42,969 nucleotides of DNA. Origin: Acidobacteriaceae bacterium. Lineage in GTDB: Bacteria > Acidobacteriota > Terriglobia > Terriglobales > Acidobacteriaceae. The stretch lies in NCBI GenBank assembly GCA_003134435.1, contig PLBE01000091.1, positions 540 through 43,508 on the forward strand. Direction: 5' to 3'. This document shows, piece after piece, positions 23,691-32,706 of the stretch. The number at the start of each line of letters is the position of its first letter. The stretch's first letter is position 1. The translations under genes were made by a program, and so were the position numbers. The notes under the pieces were generated by a model. It saw only the letters and a list, made by a program, of their open reading frames with translations. It was not told the DNA's origin and did no database searches.

Positions 23691-24761
23691 TCATGACTTA
23701 CGAATTCTCGCGTAGCCCGGCTTGATGATTGAGTAAATCAGGTCACAGCGATCGCCATAGGGCAAGAAGGCGCTTTTCATCGCGTTGATCGTTATCTTTT
23801 CGAAATCGTCCAGCGACAACCCGAATGTATCCGCCGCAGCTTTAAACTCCTGGGTCATGCTCGTGCCGCTCATCAGGCGGTTGTCGGTGTTGAGGGTAAC
23901 TCGGAATTTTTCCTGATACAGTATTTTGAACGGATGCTCGGCCAAGCCGGGAGTGGCCCCGGTATGGACGTTACTGCTGAGGCAAATTTCCAGTGGAATT
24001 CTTTTGTCCAGCACGTACTGGGCAAGATCGCCTAACTTCACCGCCTTGCCATCCACTACCGCGATGTCGTCGATCAATCGCGTCCCGTGTCCAATCCGAT
24101 GTGCCCCGCAATACTGAATCGCCTGCCATATCGATTCCTTGCCGTAGCCTTCGCCTGCATGAACCGTAATATTGAAATTCTCCCGCTGAATGTAATGGAA
24201 AGCTTCCACGTGTTTCTTGGGAGGATAACCGCCTTCCTCTCCGGCAAGATCGAACCCAACCACTCCGCGGGCCCGAAAATCGACGGCTAGTTCCGCCATT
24301 TCGAGCGATACTTCCATGTTGCGCATGGCACAAATAATCAATCCCGATGCAATTCCGAAATCCTTACGGCCGCGCTCCAATCCCTTCAACACCGCTCCGA
24401 CGATCTGTTGGTGGGTTAATCCCTGCTGCCTGTGAAAAATGGGCGCGAAGCGAGTTTCAAAGTAAACAACGCCGTCTTGGCTCAGATCCTCAGCTTCTTC
24501 GTAGGCGATGCGTTCCAGAGCCTCCTCTGTTTGCATCACCGCGATGGTGTGTGCAAAACCCTCTAGGTATTTGGCAAGACTTCCCTGGTTCGCGCCGCGA
24601 TGAAACCACTCGGCCAGTTCCTGAGGATCGCTGGTCGGGAGTCCCGAATAACTTGTATCTCTGGCCAACTCAATCACAGTCCGCGGACGAAGCACGCCAT
24701 CCAAATGTTCGTGCAAAAGCACCTTGGGAAGGCTCCGCAACAGGCCTTGATCAAGCTTCAT
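23691..24761 (-). CDS. add: Adenosine deaminase
   Basis: A 356-aa zinc-dependent TIM-barrel enzyme converting adenosine to inosine. It shows the metal-binding LLHEHLDGVLRP at the N-terminus (first ligands), NITVHAGEGYG (His plus catalytic Glu region), HRIGHGTRL (His), CLSSNVHTGAT and VTLNTDNRLMSGTS with the metal-binding Asp. Asn replaces the second Asp of the usual NTDDP, as in several bacterial adenosine deaminases. Length is normal. The ATG at 24761 is preceded by GGGAG about 14 bases upstream. It is followed 124 bases later by the GuaD-like gene on the same strand. Confidence 0.95.
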   Translation of the reverse strand: MKLDQGLLRSLPKVLLHEHLDGVLRPRTVIELARDTSYSGLPTSDPQELAEWFHRGANQGSLAKYLEGFAHTIAVMQTEEALERIAYEEAEDLSQDGVVYFETRFAPIFHRQQGLTHQQIVGAVLKGLERGRKDFGIASGLIICAMRNMEVSLEMAELAVDFRARGVVGFDLAGEEGGYPPKKHVEAFHYIQRENFNITVHAGEGYGKESIWQAIQYCGAHRIGHGTRLIDDIAVVDGKAVKLGDLAQYVLDKRIPLEICLSSNVHTGATPGLAEHPFKILYQEKFRVTLNTDNRLMSGTSMTQEFKAAADTFGLSLDDFEKITINAMKSAFLPYGDRCDLIYSIIKPGYARIRKS

Positions 24762-24963
24762 AGATTAATCTTCTTCTCCCGCCGACTAGATGCCAGATCA
24801 TTCACCCACGCTTGTATCAGACTCTCTGGGAACCGGATTCGAAGCACCGCGTGTAACCCATTCCTTCAACGATCCGATCGTTCCGCTCCCCGGATGCAGG
24901 TCGAAGCAGTACTCAGCGCTTCGATTGATCTGGTCGAAACGACGGCATCCCCGACCGCCGCCT

Positions 24964-25422
24964 TCACTCCTCGCCGATATCCTCGTTCCACAACTTGGGA
25001 TTCGCCCGTATGAATTCTTTCATCAGCGAAGCACACTCCGAAGAATCAAGATCAAACACCGGCAGGCCGAGCAACCGGAGCCATTCCAAGCCACCCTTAA
25101 AATTCCGGCTCTCTCCTACCACCAGCGCACCGAAGCCAAACTGCCGCACCAGTCCGCTGCAGTACCAGCAGGGTGCCAGCGTCGTCACCATCGTCAGATT
25201 TCGATAGCTTCGCTGGCGACCCGCATTGCGAAAGGCGTCTGTCTCTCCGTGCACGGAGGGGTCATTGTTCTGAACGCGCCGGTTACGGCCGGAGCCCAGA
25301 AGCTTACCGGACGCGTCAAAGATCGCAGCTCCGATGGGGATACCACCTTCGGCCAGTCCGATGCGGGCTTGGTCCAACGCCACCGCCAACTGGGCAGAAT
25401 GGTCAAGCATAGACATGATCAT
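24964..25422 (-). CDS. Cytosine deaminase, yeast (Fcy1) type
   Basis: A ~152-aa cytidine-deaminase-fold enzyme with VHGETDAF (zinc His plus catalytic Glu) and LAPCWYCSGLVRQFG (two zinc Cys). It ends MKEFIRANPKLWNEDIGE, very close to the fungal cytosine deaminase C-terminus. The predicted reaction is cytosine to uracil. This is distinct from the bacterial CodA amidohydrolase type. The start is uncertain: an ATG at 25422, others at 25416 and 25410, or a TTG at 25449, none with a good ribosome-binding site. It lies downstream of hisA on the same strand with a short gap, so it may be read from the his operon. Confidence 0.85.
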   Translation of the reverse strand: MIMSMLDHSAQLAVALDQARIGLAEGGIPIGAAIFDASGKLLGSGRNRRVQNNDPSVHGETDAFRNAGRQRSYRNLTMVTTLAPCWYCSGLVRQFGFGALVVGESRNFKGGLEWLRLLGLPVFDLDSSECASLMKEFIRANPKLWNEDIGEE

Positions 25423-25483
25423 TGATTGTATAGCGCGCACCCCGTGCAACGGCCCGCTCTGGACCGTTGTTCATCCGCGTTGT

Positions 25484-26158
25484 TCAGCCGCGAAGTCTCC
25501 CCGCATACAGCGCCATTCCCACAACTGCGTCAATGCCGAGCGCAGCAAGGCTGTCCACCTCCTGCTGTTCGGTAATACCGCCGGCAACCGCCAGGTGTCG
25601 GGTCGTTGCGATTCTGATAGCACGAACCGTCTCCATCGGAATTCCGCCCATCAAGCCCTCCGTGTCGATGTGCGTATACAGAAAACTCTCGCAGAATGGC
25701 TCCAGTTCGCGAATCATATCGAAGGCGGTAACGGTTGTCTGCCGGCGCCAGCCATCAATCGCAACCCGGCCTCCTCGGGAGTCGAGGGCAAACATCAGCG
25801 CCGACTTCGGAAGCGCGTCTGCCAGCGCACGAGCGCGCTCCTGGTTGATCCGGCCCTCGGCCATCAATGCAGACCCGATGATCACCTTGCGAGCACCCAG
25901 GCGCAGAAGTTCCTGCGCGGTTTCGAGGTCGCGAATGCCGCCGCCAACCTGGCAGGCCAACTCGCCGACCAGTCGCTTCACCAGTAAACGGTTGTCACCG
26001 CAGCCGCGCGCTGCATCGAGGTCGATCACTTGGACGATGGGATACGGTGCGAACCGATCAATCCAGTAATCGAAGTTGTCGAACTCCAGTTTCTTCCTTT
26101 CCCCTTGAACTAACTGCACAATCTTACCGGCCATCAGGTCGATTGACGGAATCAGCAT
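25484..26158 (-). CDS. hisA: Phosphoribosylformimino-5-aminoimidazole carboxamide ribotide isomerase
   Basis: HisA of histidine biosynthesis, a (βα)8 barrel of 224 aa. [20 protein letters not shown] holds the first catalytic Asp. QVGGGIRD and a phosphate-binding [11 protein letters not shown] follow, and the second catalytic residue lies in [12 protein letters not shown]. The ATG at 26158 overlaps the hisF stop by 7 bases. A longer upstream frame exists but reads through hisF and is spurious. It is the last his gene of the cluster. The length is slightly shorter than the usual ~240 aa. Confidence 0.95.
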   Translation of the reverse strand: MLIPSIDLMAGKIVQLVQGERKKLEFDNFDYWIDRFAPYPIVQVIDLDAARGCGDNRLLVKRLVGELACQVGGGIRDLETAQELLRLGARKVIIGSALMAEGRINQERARALADALPKSALMFALDSRGGRVAIDGWRRQTTVTAFDMIRELEPFCESFLYTHIDTEGLMGGIPMETVRAIRIATTRHLAVAGGITEQQEVDSLAALGIDAVVGMALYAGRLRG

Positions 26159-26913
26159 GGCCACCTCACCGGGACATTGGCAACGTACAGTTCCCTCTTC
26201 AATTGTCCAATGTTTTCGATGCCGAAGTGAAAAATGGAGGCAGCCAAAGCCGCGTCCGCGCGCCCGTCGCGAAATACATCCACAAAGTCTCGCGTCGACC
26301 CGGCGCCACCTGACGCGATCACTGGAATCGAAACAGCGGCGGCGACGGTTTGCACCAGTTCGCAATCGAAACCAGACTGCGTGCCGTCACGATCCATTGA
26401 GGTGAGCAGGATTTCTCCTGCACCCCTGTCGGCTGCCTCCCGTGCCCATAACACCGCGTCACGGCCTGTAGAAATACGCCCGCCGGCAATGAACACTTCA
26501 AAACCTCCGTTCACACGCCTGGTGTCGATCGCAACCACGACTGCCTGCGAGCCAAAGCGCGCCGCGATTTTTCCAATCAGAGTTGAATCCCTCACTGCCG
26601 CCGAGTTGATGGCAATCTTGTCCGCGCCCGCCTCGAACACGGCCGCCGCGTCCGAGAGTTCTCGAATCCCTCCACCCACCGTAAAGGGAATAAACAACTC
26701 GCGCGCTGTGCGCGAGACGACGTCGAGCATGGTATGGCGCTTGTCGCTGGTGGCGGTGATATCGAGCAGAACGATCTCGTCCGCGCCGTCGCGGGCATGG
26801 GCAGAGGCACAGTCCGCGGGATCGCCCGCGTCGCGCAAATCCAGAAACCGCACGCCCTTCACGACCCGGCCTTCGTCCACGTCGAGACAGGCGATGATGC
26901 GTTTGGTCAGCAA
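26152..26913 (-). CDS. hisF: Imidazole glycerol phosphate synthase cyclase subunit
   Basis: HisF, the cyclase half of the HisF-HisH glutamine amidotransferase complex, which makes IGP and [24 protein letters not shown] supplies the conserved catalytic Asp. [29 protein letters not shown] (second catalytic Asp) and VIASGGAGS complete the barrel signature. The best start is the TTG at 26913 (GGAG about 9 bases upstream), giving the canonical N-terminus; an alternative TTG is at 26928. It precedes hisA, reversing the common hisA-hisF order. Confidence 0.95.
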   Translation of the reverse strand: MLTKRIIACLDVDEGRVVKGVRFLDLRDAGDPADCASAHARDGADEIVLLDITATSDKRHTMLDVVSRTARELFIPFTVGGGIRELSDAAAVFEAGADKIAINSAAVRDSTLIGKIAARFGSQAVVVAIDTRRVNGGFEVFIAGGRISTGRDAVLWAREAADRGAGEILLTSMDRDGTQSGFDCELVQTVAAAVSIPVIASGGAGSTRDFVDVFRDGRADAALAASIFHFGIENIGQLKRELYVANVPVRWPC

Positions 26914-26959
26914 TTTATTGAACTCCAAGGTTCCGCGCCAGATAAGCTTCCAACTGGTT

Positions 26960-27556
26960 TCAAAGATCTGCGTCGCAGAAGTTCTTCAGAATCTGAAGTC
27001 CCACCTTCGACGATTTTTCCGGATGAAACTGCACTCCGAAAACATTTCCCTGTTCGACAGCCGCGGAAAAGCGCGCTCCATATTCGGTTTGCGCCGTGGT
27101 GGCCGCAACCACCGGCGCTTGATAAGAATGGGTGTAGTAGACGAACGAATCAGGCGCGACATTACGCAACAACCGCGAGCCTCCACGGACTGTCAGCGAG
27201 TTCCATCCGACGTGCGGCGATTTCACGGAAGATGGAAACCGATGGCATCGACCCGCAAGAATTCCCGCGCCCGCACATTCGGGAGCCTCTTCACTGCCCT
27301 CGAATAGCCACTGCATTCCCAGGCAGATTCCGAGAAATGGTTTGCCCGCGCTCGCGTCTTGCAGCAAGGCATCCCGCAAACCTCCATTGTCGAGTATGCT
27401 GAGCGCGGAGAAGTGGCCGACCCCAGGCAGCACAATCCTGTCCGCCGCGGCAACTGCAGCAGGCTGTCTGGTCACGACGGTTGCGGCACCGAGATGGTCG
27501 AACGCCTTCTTCACCGAATTAAGATTGCCGGCGCCATAGTCCACGATCGCAATCAT
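26960..27556 (-). CDS. hisH: Imidazole glycerol phosphate synthase glutaminase subunit
   Basis: HisH, a class I glutamine amidotransferase of 198 aa. It begins [20 protein letters not shown]. The nucleophile Cys is in [17 protein letters not shown]. The His-x-Glu pair of the triad is at [12 protein letters not shown] near the C-terminus. The ATG at 27556 overlaps the hisB stop by 4 bases (ATGA). It supplies ammonia to HisF. Confidence 0.96.
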   Translation of the reverse strand: MIAIVDYGAGNLNSVKKAFDHLGAATVVTRQPAAVAAADRIVLPGVGHFSALSILDNGGLRDALLQDASAGKPFLGICLGMQWLFEGSEEAPECAGAGILAGRCHRFPSSVKSPHVGWNSLTVRGGSRLLRNVAPDSFVYYTHSYQAPVVAATTAQTEYGARFSAAVEQGNVFGVQFHPEKSSKVGLQILKNFCDADL

Positions 27557-28140
27557 AAGAGTCCCTTGGTGCTCGGCAGCATCCGGCCCAAGCGGCGATC
27601 GCGGGAACAAGCCACGCGCAAAGCGCGAGCAAAAGCTTTAAAGAGCGCCTCGATCTTGTGATGACTGGAACGTCCATACAGCACGCGCACATGCACATTG
27701 GCACGCGCGCCGCGGGCGAACCCTTCAAAGAAGTCGTAGACGAGTTCCGCTTGCAGATCCCCGACTCGCATGGCGCGGACTGTTGTCTGAACCACTGCCA
27801 CCGCGCGGCCGCCGAAATCGACCGCCGCCACTCCAAGAGTTTCATCCATGGGCATCAAGAAATATCCCGCTCGCAGGATGCCGCGCCGGTCGCGCAGAGC
27901 GCGGTCGAACGCCTCGCCCAGCGCGATTCCGACATCCTCCACGGTGTGGTGCTGATCCACATCCAAGTCACCCACTACGCTGAGTTTCAAATCGAACCCA
28001 CCGTGTCGCGTGAACAGCTCCAACATGTGGTCGAGAAACCGGATTCCTGTAGAGACTTCGTACTTGCCCCGGCCCTCAATGGTAAGAGCGATTCGAATTT
28101 CCGTCTCGGCGGTCTTGCGATGCAGTTTGGCTGTCCTCAC
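27553..28140 (-). CDS. hisB: Imidazoleglycerol-phosphate dehydratase
   Basis: A 195-aa monofunctional HisB. The metal-binding repeats are [17 protein letters not shown] and [19 protein letters not shown] in the first half, and [20 protein letters not shown] in the second. The N-terminus ([19 protein letters not shown]) is typical. There is no phosphatase domain, so a separate histidinol-phosphatase gene must exist elsewhere. It overlaps hisC (28137-28140) and hisH by ATGA, so coupled translation is expected. Confidence 0.96.
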   Translation of the reverse strand: MRTAKLHRKTAETEIRIALTIEGRGKYEVSTGIRFLDHMLELFTRHGGFDLKLSVVGDLDVDQHHTVEDVGIALGEAFDRALRDRRGILRAGYFLMPMDETLGVAAVDFGGRAVAVVQTTVRAMRVGDLQAELVYDFFEGFARGARANVHVRVLYGRSSHHKIEALFKAFARALRVACSRDRRLGRMLPSTKGLL

Positions 28141-29249
28141 ACTCCCACTCCATTGCGCGAATCGGTGGGCAGGCCAGATCGCAATCCAAGTTGCTCGACC
28201 ACATCACGCAGAGCGTCAATGAGTGCCTCGGTGTGTTCGTCCGACCCTACGGTCAGGCGGACGCAGCCTTCGCATCTTGGATCGGAATGCCGGTCGGAGT
28301 TCCGGTCACGCACCAGAATTCCACGAGCGCGTAGCGCCTGCACGAACTCGCCATGGGACGATCCAATTCTTACCAGAACAAAATTGGCGTGGCTGGGCCA
28401 GTAGTGCAACCCGAGAGCGCCAAGTTCCTGCTGCAATCTTGCGCGGTTGCTCAGCACGCGCGCTACATAGCCCCTGACGTACTCCTGGTCTTCAAGCGCC
28501 CCGGGCAGAACCGCCAGCGCGGCCGCGTTGACGTTATAGGGCGAAGCCACGCGGCGGACCATCGCCATCTGCCGACCGTCTCCCGCGAGAATGCCTATTC
28601 GCAAACCGGCAAGGCCGTAGGCCTTGGAAAAGGTCCGCGCCACAAAAAGATTCTCAATCTGCCGCGCGTGGTCCATCAGGGTTTCGCCGCAGAATTCGAA
28701 ATACGCCTCATCGACCAGCAATGCAGCCTGTGGCGCCGCTTGTGCGATACGAATGAGGACCTTGCCCTCGACCACCGCTCCCGTTGGGTTGTTAGGATTC
28801 GCCACCGCAATGAGCCGGGTGCGTGGGTTAACTTGGGCAAGCAACTGTTTCTCGGGAAAAGCAAAGTTATCGCCTGCCCGAACTTCGACCACCTGCGCGC
28901 CTTCAACCCTGACAAATACCGCATACATGGCAAAGGTCGGAACGACAATGAGCGCTTGATCGCCCGGATCGAGATACGCAGAGCACAGCAGATGAATCGC
29001 TTCATCGACTCCGTTGGTGAGCAGAACCTGCGCCGAATCGAGTCCGAGAAAGCCCGCGACCTCGCACTCCACGGGCTCGCGCTCGGGATAGCGCGCCAGG
29101 ACTTCCGCATCAAGCATACGCAACCTGTCCAGCACCCGGGGCGAACATCCCACCGTACTTTCGTTGAAGTCGAGGCGCAGTCCTGTACGGCCGGCCAAAG
29201 GCGGCCGATACGTATGGAGAGTTCTTACTGCGGCGCGAGCCTCAAGCAT
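28137..29249 (-). CDS. hisC: Histidinol-phosphate aminotransferase
   Basis: A 370-aa fold-type I PLP aminotransferase. The PLP-binding Lys is in [16 protein letters not shown], the phosphate/PLP contacts in [11 protein letters not shown] and VDEAYFEF, and an N-terminal [12 protein letters not shown] binds substrate. It transfers the amino group to imidazole acetol-phosphate. The start overlaps the hisD stop by 8 bases and the end overlaps hisB by 4. Confidence 0.95.
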   Translation of the reverse strand: MLEARAAVRTLHTYRPPLAGRTGLRLDFNESTVGCSPRVLDRLRMLDAEVLARYPEREPVECEVAGFLGLDSAQVLLTNGVDEAIHLLCSAYLDPGDQALIVVPTFAMYAVFVRVEGAQVVEVRAGDNFAFPEKQLLAQVNPRTRLIAVANPNNPTGAVVEGKVLIRIAQAAPQAALLVDEAYFEFCGETLMDHARQIENLFVARTFSKAYGLAGLRIGILAGDGRQMAMVRRVASPYNVNAAALAVLPGALEDQEYVRGYVARVLSNRARLQQELGALGLHYWPSHANFVLVRIGSSHGEFVQALRARGILVRDRNSDRHSDPRCEGCVRLTVGSDEHTEALIDALRDVVEQLGLRSGLPTDSRNGVGV

Positions 29250-30519
29250 GCGAGCACCTCACGCGAAATGCCTCGACGTGGCCGCGTAAGCCTTCGACCG
29301 CCGCCAGCGCGATACCGGAAGGTGCAATGTCTCGGATTCCCGCCCGGGTCACTTGCTGGCACGCAATCACGCGAACGAAATCGAGAACGCTGAGGCCGCC
29401 CCGCACCCGAGCCATCCCACTGGTCGGCAGCACGTGGTTTGGTCCGGAGATGTAGTCTCCCGCAGCCTGCGGCGTGAACTCGCCTAGAAAAACCGAGCCC
29501 GCCCGCTGCACCAAACGTGCGAACGGCGCTGGGACCGTCAAATGTTCGGGCGCGATGCGATTGGCTACCTCGACCGCTTGTTCCATGGAAGGGACCAGAA
29601 GAATTGCCCCGCGGCGGGATAGCGATTGCGCCGCGATCGGATTTTCGCGTGCGCGCTTCCGCACATTCTCCTGCACATCCTTCGCCAACGCGCGCGAGTT
29701 GGTTATGAAAACGCACAACGCGTCGGGATCGTGCTCCGCCTGCGCCACCAGGTCGGAAGCTATACAATCCGGATCGCCGTCTGCGCTGATCACGACAGCT
29801 TCCGTTGGGCCCGCCAGAAATTCGATCGCGCAATCGAAGGCTACCAGCTTCTTGGCTGCCGTCACATAACGGTTGCCTGGACCAACGATCTTATCCACCC
29901 GCGGAATATCCTCCGTTCCATAGGCTAAGGCTGCAATCGCCTGGGCCCCGCCCACCCGGTAGAACTCACGCACTCCCAGATAGGCAGCCGCTGCCAAAGT
30001 TGCCTTGCCCGGGCGCGGAGACACGACGCAAATCTGCCTGACGCCCGCGACCTGCGCCGGGATCACGGTCATGAGCAATGTCGATGGCAACGGGTAGCGG
30101 CCGCCCGGAACATAACATCCCACAGATTCCAGGGGCCGCACCAACTGCCCCACAGAGACACCCGGCTGAATGTCTCGACGCCATTCAATCGGCGCTTGCC
30201 ACTCTGCATAGCGCCGGACATTGGCCGCTGCCCGCTTGATCGCGTCCTGCAGCTTAGGGTCAGCTTGCGCCCACGCCTGATCGAGATCTTCTTCGGGAAC
30301 ACGGAGCGGTTCACGCTTGCCCAATCCGTCCCAGCGGACAGCGTAGCGGCGCACTGCGCGATCGCCTCTACGCTGAACTTCACGGACAATGCGCCGGACG
30401 ACCGGCTCAACCTTGCCCAGATCGGTCGAGCCGCGCTCCGCAAGGGCGCTCACCAGACGGGTTTGTCCGGCGCCCTCGAGAATGCGTATAACACCATCGC
30501 GCCTCAGCTTCTTGCGCAT
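29242..30519 (-). CDS. hisD: Histidinol dehydrogenase
   Basis: A 425-aa zinc enzyme catalysing the last two steps from histidinol to histidine with NAD. The landmarks are GCYVPGGRYPLPSTLLMTVI, KIVGPGNRYVTAAKKLV, IDFLAGPTEAVVISADG-like FLAGPTEAVVISADG, DLVAQAEHDPDA, a terminal-region GDYISGPNHVLPTSGMAR and the final HVEAFRVRC. The ATG overlaps the hisG stop by one base (TAATG). The length is complete. Confidence 0.96.
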   Translation of the reverse strand: MRKKLRRDGVIRILEGAGQTRLVSALAERGSTDLGKVEPVVRRIVREVQRRGDRAVRRYAVRWDGLGKREPLRVPEEDLDQAWAQADPKLQDAIKRAAANVRRYAEWQAPIEWRRDIQPGVSVGQLVRPLESVGCYVPGGRYPLPSTLLMTVIPAQVAGVRQICVVSPRPGKATLAAAAYLGVREFYRVGGAQAIAALAYGTEDIPRVDKIVGPGNRYVTAAKKLVAFDCAIEFLAGPTEAVVISADGDPDCIASDLVAQAEHDPDALCVFITNSRALAKDVQENVRKRARENPIAAQSLSRRGAILLVPSMEQAVEVANRIAPEHLTVPAPFARLVQRAGSVFLGEFTPQAAGDYISGPNHVLPTSGMARVRGGLSVLDFVRVIACQQVTRAGIRDIAPSGIALAAVEGLRGHVEAFRVRCSHA

Positions 30520-31388
30520 TACATCACCACCTTGTTCAACGGGTATTCGACGATGCCTTGCGCATTGGCTTGTTTGAGCTTCGGAATCAGCGTCCAGGCG
30601 GCATGTTCCTCAATCACGGTGTTCACGGCGACCCACTCGCTGTCGGCCAACGGCGCGACCGTCGGATTCTTCAGCGCGGTCAGCAAACCTAGAACCGCGG
30701 GCAAGTCTGACTTGCGTACATTCAGCATCAGGCCGACCCGCCCCAGGGCAGCGATCGCGCCCCTCAGCATGACGGCCAGGTTTTCGATCTTTTCTCGCCG
30801 CGCAGGATCAGCCCAAGCGGCTCGGTTCGCGATCAATTGGGTGTTGGACTCCAAAACCGTTTCGAGAATTCGCAGGTGATTCGCGCGCAATGAACTTCCC
30901 GTCTCCGTCACCTCGACAATGGCATCCGCCAGCAGTGGTGGCTTTACCTCGGTAGCCCCCCAGGAGAACTCCACCCGCACCGCGATATTGCGGCTGGCAA
31001 AATAATTGCGCGTGAAACTCACCAGTTCGGTGGCTATGATTCGACCTTCAAGATCCTCGACTTTTTGGAAGCTCGAATCCTCTGGGACCGCCAGCACCCA
31101 CTTCACCCTCCCCATGCTTTGTTTAGCGTAGATCAGGTCAGCGACCTTGACCACTTCGAGGCCACTCTCGAGCACCCAGTCCAGGCCGGTCAATCCCGCA
31201 TCCAGCGCCCCGTGTTCGACGTACCGGGCCATTTCCTGGGCGCGAATCAGCAGGCATTCGACCGCGGGATCATCGGTAGCGGCGAAATACGAGCGGGGAT
31301 TCGTATACACCCGCAGTCCGGCGCGCGCAAACAGGCTCAGGGTAGCTTCCTGCAAACTTCCTTTCGGAATGCCTAAGCGGAGTTTCAT
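30519..31388 (-). CDS. hisG: ATP phosphoribosyltransferase, long form
   Basis: A 289-aa HisG beginning at the ATG at 31388 ([20 protein letters not shown]); the longer frame above it runs through hisI in another frame and is not real. It includes the [20 protein letters not shown] region, [20 protein letters not shown] for phosphoribosyl binding, and a C-terminal regulatory domain ([19 protein letters not shown] ... [10 protein letters not shown]). The length means it is the HisZ-independent, feedback-inhibited long form. It catalyses the committed first step. The start overlaps the hisI stop by 4 bases. Confidence 0.95.
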   Translation of the reverse strand: MKLRLGIPKGSLQEATLSLFARAGLRVYTNPRSYFAATDDPAVECLLIRAQEMARYVEHGALDAGLTGLDWVLESGLEVVKVADLIYAKQSMGRVKWVLAVPEDSSFQKVEDLEGRIIATELVSFTRNYFASRNIAVRVEFSWGATEVKPPLLADAIVEVTETGSSLRANHLRILETVLESNTQLIANRAAWADPARREKIENLAVMLRGAIAALGRVGLMLNVRKSDLPAVLGLLTALKNPTVAPLADSEWVAVNTVIEEHAAWTLIPKLKQANAQGIVEYPLNKVVM

Positions 31389-31747
31389 CGCTCTGATCGC
31401 TCCATCCCTTCGCCATGAAGACCGGTTCGCAGCGGCAGTTCCTGCGTAAAGCAGGAACGCGTCCCGTGATGACAGACCACGCCCTCGCCTAGCACTCGAA
31501 CCCGGAACAGCACCGTATCCCGGTCGCAGTCGGTCCATCCGGCAACCACCTGCAAACGATTGCCAGAGCTCTCTCCCTTGGTCCAAAGTTTCTGGCGAGT
31601 GCGGCTGTAGAATGTCACGAAGCCAGTCCGTAGGGTCCAGTCCAGTGCTTTCCGGTTCATAAAGCCCACCATCAGCAGTTCCCCGCTTTCCGCATCCTGA
31701 ATGACCGCGGGCGCTAGGCCCTGCATCTTGTCGAAGTCGATCTCCAT
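31385..31747 (-). CDS. hisI: Phosphoribosyl-AMP cyclohydrolase
   Basis: A 120-aa monofunctional HisI. It shows [20 protein letters not shown], the [12 protein letters not shown] segment, [13 protein letters not shown] and the metal-binding [12 protein letters not shown]. The fused hisE domain found in many bacteria is absent. The ATG at 31747 is chosen. The frame is open upstream to 31831, but that would start inside the attenuator terminator. It is the first structural gene of the operon. Confidence 0.93.
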   Translation of the reverse strand: MEIDFDKMQGLAPAVIQDAESGELLMVGFMNRKALDWTLRTGFVTFYSRTRQKLWTKGESSGNRLQVVAGWTDCDRDTVLFRVRVLGEGVVCHHGTRSCFTQELPLRTGLHGEGMERSER

Positions 31748-31804
31748 CAAACCCTCCGAATCTCGCGCCCGTCTCTTGGCGTTGGATTTCTTAGCGGCTC
31801 GCGC

Positions 31805-31845
31805 AAAAACAAAAAGCCCGCTCGGCACCATCTGCCGGCGGGCTT
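31805..31845 (-). terminator. his attenuator terminator
   Basis: Minus strand: AAGCCCGCCGGCA (31845-31833), loop GATGG, TGCCGAGCGGGCTT (31827-31814) with one bulged A, giving a 13-bp stem, then TTTT-G-TTTTT. It is a strong intrinsic terminator between the leader peptide and hisI. Its 5' arm is also the 3' partner of the antiterminator. Confidence 0.9.
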
Positions 31846-31936
31846 GGATTCCTATGAGTGCTTCTGGTTATCCGTTGTTGCCCGCCGACACGCTCATCCC
31901 ATGGTGACGATGGTGATGGCAGTGGGCCAGCGGGGT
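31835..31936 (-). promoter_or_regulatory. his attenuator switch (mutually exclusive stems 1:2, 2:3, 3:4)
   Basis: Segment 1 (31934-31927, within codons 2-5 of the leader) pairs with segment 2 (31888-31881): eight pairs, two of them G-U. Segment 2 (31888-31880, TCGGCGGGC) can instead pair with segment 3 (31843-31835, GCCCGCCGG): eight pairs plus one G-U. Segment 3 is the terminator's 5' arm. A ribosome stalled at the His codons would cover segment 1, freeing segment 2 to form the antiterminator. This is inferred from base pairing only. Confidence 0.75.
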
Positions 31937-31939
31937 CAT
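31868..31939 (-). CDS. hisL: His-rich leader peptide of the his operon, 23 aa
   Basis: ATG at 31939-31937, TAA at 31870-31868, too short for most gene finders. The coding sequence begins MTPLAHCHHHRHHG: six His among residues 6-13, against an expected His frequency near 2%. It sits between a consensus promoter and an intrinsic terminator immediately before hisI, as in the his leader peptides of enterics. The ribosome-binding site is not visible; the ATG lies only a few bases from the predicted transcription start. So translation may be leaderless, or begin at an in-frame GTG at 31948. Confidence 0.85.
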   Translation of the reverse strand: MTPLAHCHHHRHHGMSVSAGNNG

Positions 31940-31949
31940 AATGAACACG

Positions 31950-31979
31950 ATATTAGGACACTGGAGACACAGTTGTCAA
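31950..31979 (-). promoter_or_regulatory. his operon promoter
   Basis: Minus strand: TTGACA (31979-31974), 18-base spacer, TAATAT (31955-31950). Both boxes match the sigma-70 consensus closely. It lies directly upstream of the leader peptide. Transcription is expected to start near 31943. Confidence 0.85.
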
Positions 31980-32031
31980 TCTGGGTTTGGGACAGTTGCA
32001 GATGTTCAGTTCCCCAGCCCCAGCGAGTGAT

Positions 32032-32706
32032 CTATGTTCCGCTCTGCAGGATAACCACCAAACGTCGCGGTCCATGCGCGCCCTGCACCAGAATCTTCTC
32101 GATATCGGCGGTGCGGCTCGAACCACTTATAACGCACGCGAACGAGTTGCGGTCGAATGTTCGTTGTTGTGAGATGCAACCCAGAGCCGTTGCCAGATCG
32201 GGGACCAGTTGAGCTGCCCTCGCGTAAACGATGTGACAGGGCGCAATCACCGAAGCGCCACGCCCGCCGCACCCAGCGCTGACCAGAATTGAGCCTGTTT
32301 GCGCGATAAGGGCCTCGGCGAGCGTCACCGTGACTTGGGAAGCTTCGCCTGGCGCGCCTTCCGTGGACCACCGGATCGCCCGCGCGGGCGCAGCCAATTG
32401 CACCAGTCGACGCAACGTGGGATCTTCTTGCACGAAAGCTTCGCCTTCAGGCAGCGATTGCAGAACCTTCGCCAGATGTTGCGCGCTCGCCTCACCATCC
32501 GCCGTGAGGGCACACTCCATCAGGTTGGCGGCGCATTCCTGCTCGAAGCGTTGCAGCGGATCGTCGATGGTCTGAAAGATTACTCTCTTGGAATCCCCCG
32601 CGGCCACTGCGGGCTCTGAAACCACGATGCGCAACGCAGCGCGAATGCGGCCTAGAATCTGGTCACGGCTTGAATTCTCAGTCTGCGCTTCTTTAGCTTG
32701 CGGCAC
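32032..32706 (-). CDS. lutC: Lactate utilisation protein LutC
   Basis: A 224-aa LUD-domain protein, part of the LutABC L-lactate oxidising complex. Landmarks are VTVTLAEALIAQTGSILVSA, then GRGASVIAPCHIVYARAAQL, and the end DIEKILVQGAHGPRRLVVIL, the usual signature (ADIE..LVxGxHGPxxL). The GTG start at 32706 overlaps the lutB stop by 14 bases. It lies at the 3' end of the lactate operon, just before the his promoter region. Confidence 0.92.
   Translation of the reverse strand: MPQAKEAQTENSSRDQILGRIRAALRIVVSEPAVAAGDSKRVIFQTIDDPLQRFEQECAANLMECALTADGEASAQHLAKVLQSLPEGEAFVQEDPTLRRLVQLAAPARAIRWSTEGAPGEASQVTVTLAEALIAQTGSILVSAGCGGRGASVIAPCHIVYARAAQLVPDLATALGCISQQRTFDRNSFACVISGSSRTADIEKILVQGAHGPRRLVVILQSGT

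Noticed and set aside
25484-26365. Long 293-aa version of hisA
   Set aside because: The first 69 residues overlap hisF in another frame; the ATG at 26158 gives the canonical HisA N-terminus.
30519-31586. 355-aa version of hisG
   Set aside because: The N-terminal 66 residues lie over hisI in another frame; the ATG at 31388 gives the correct HisG start.
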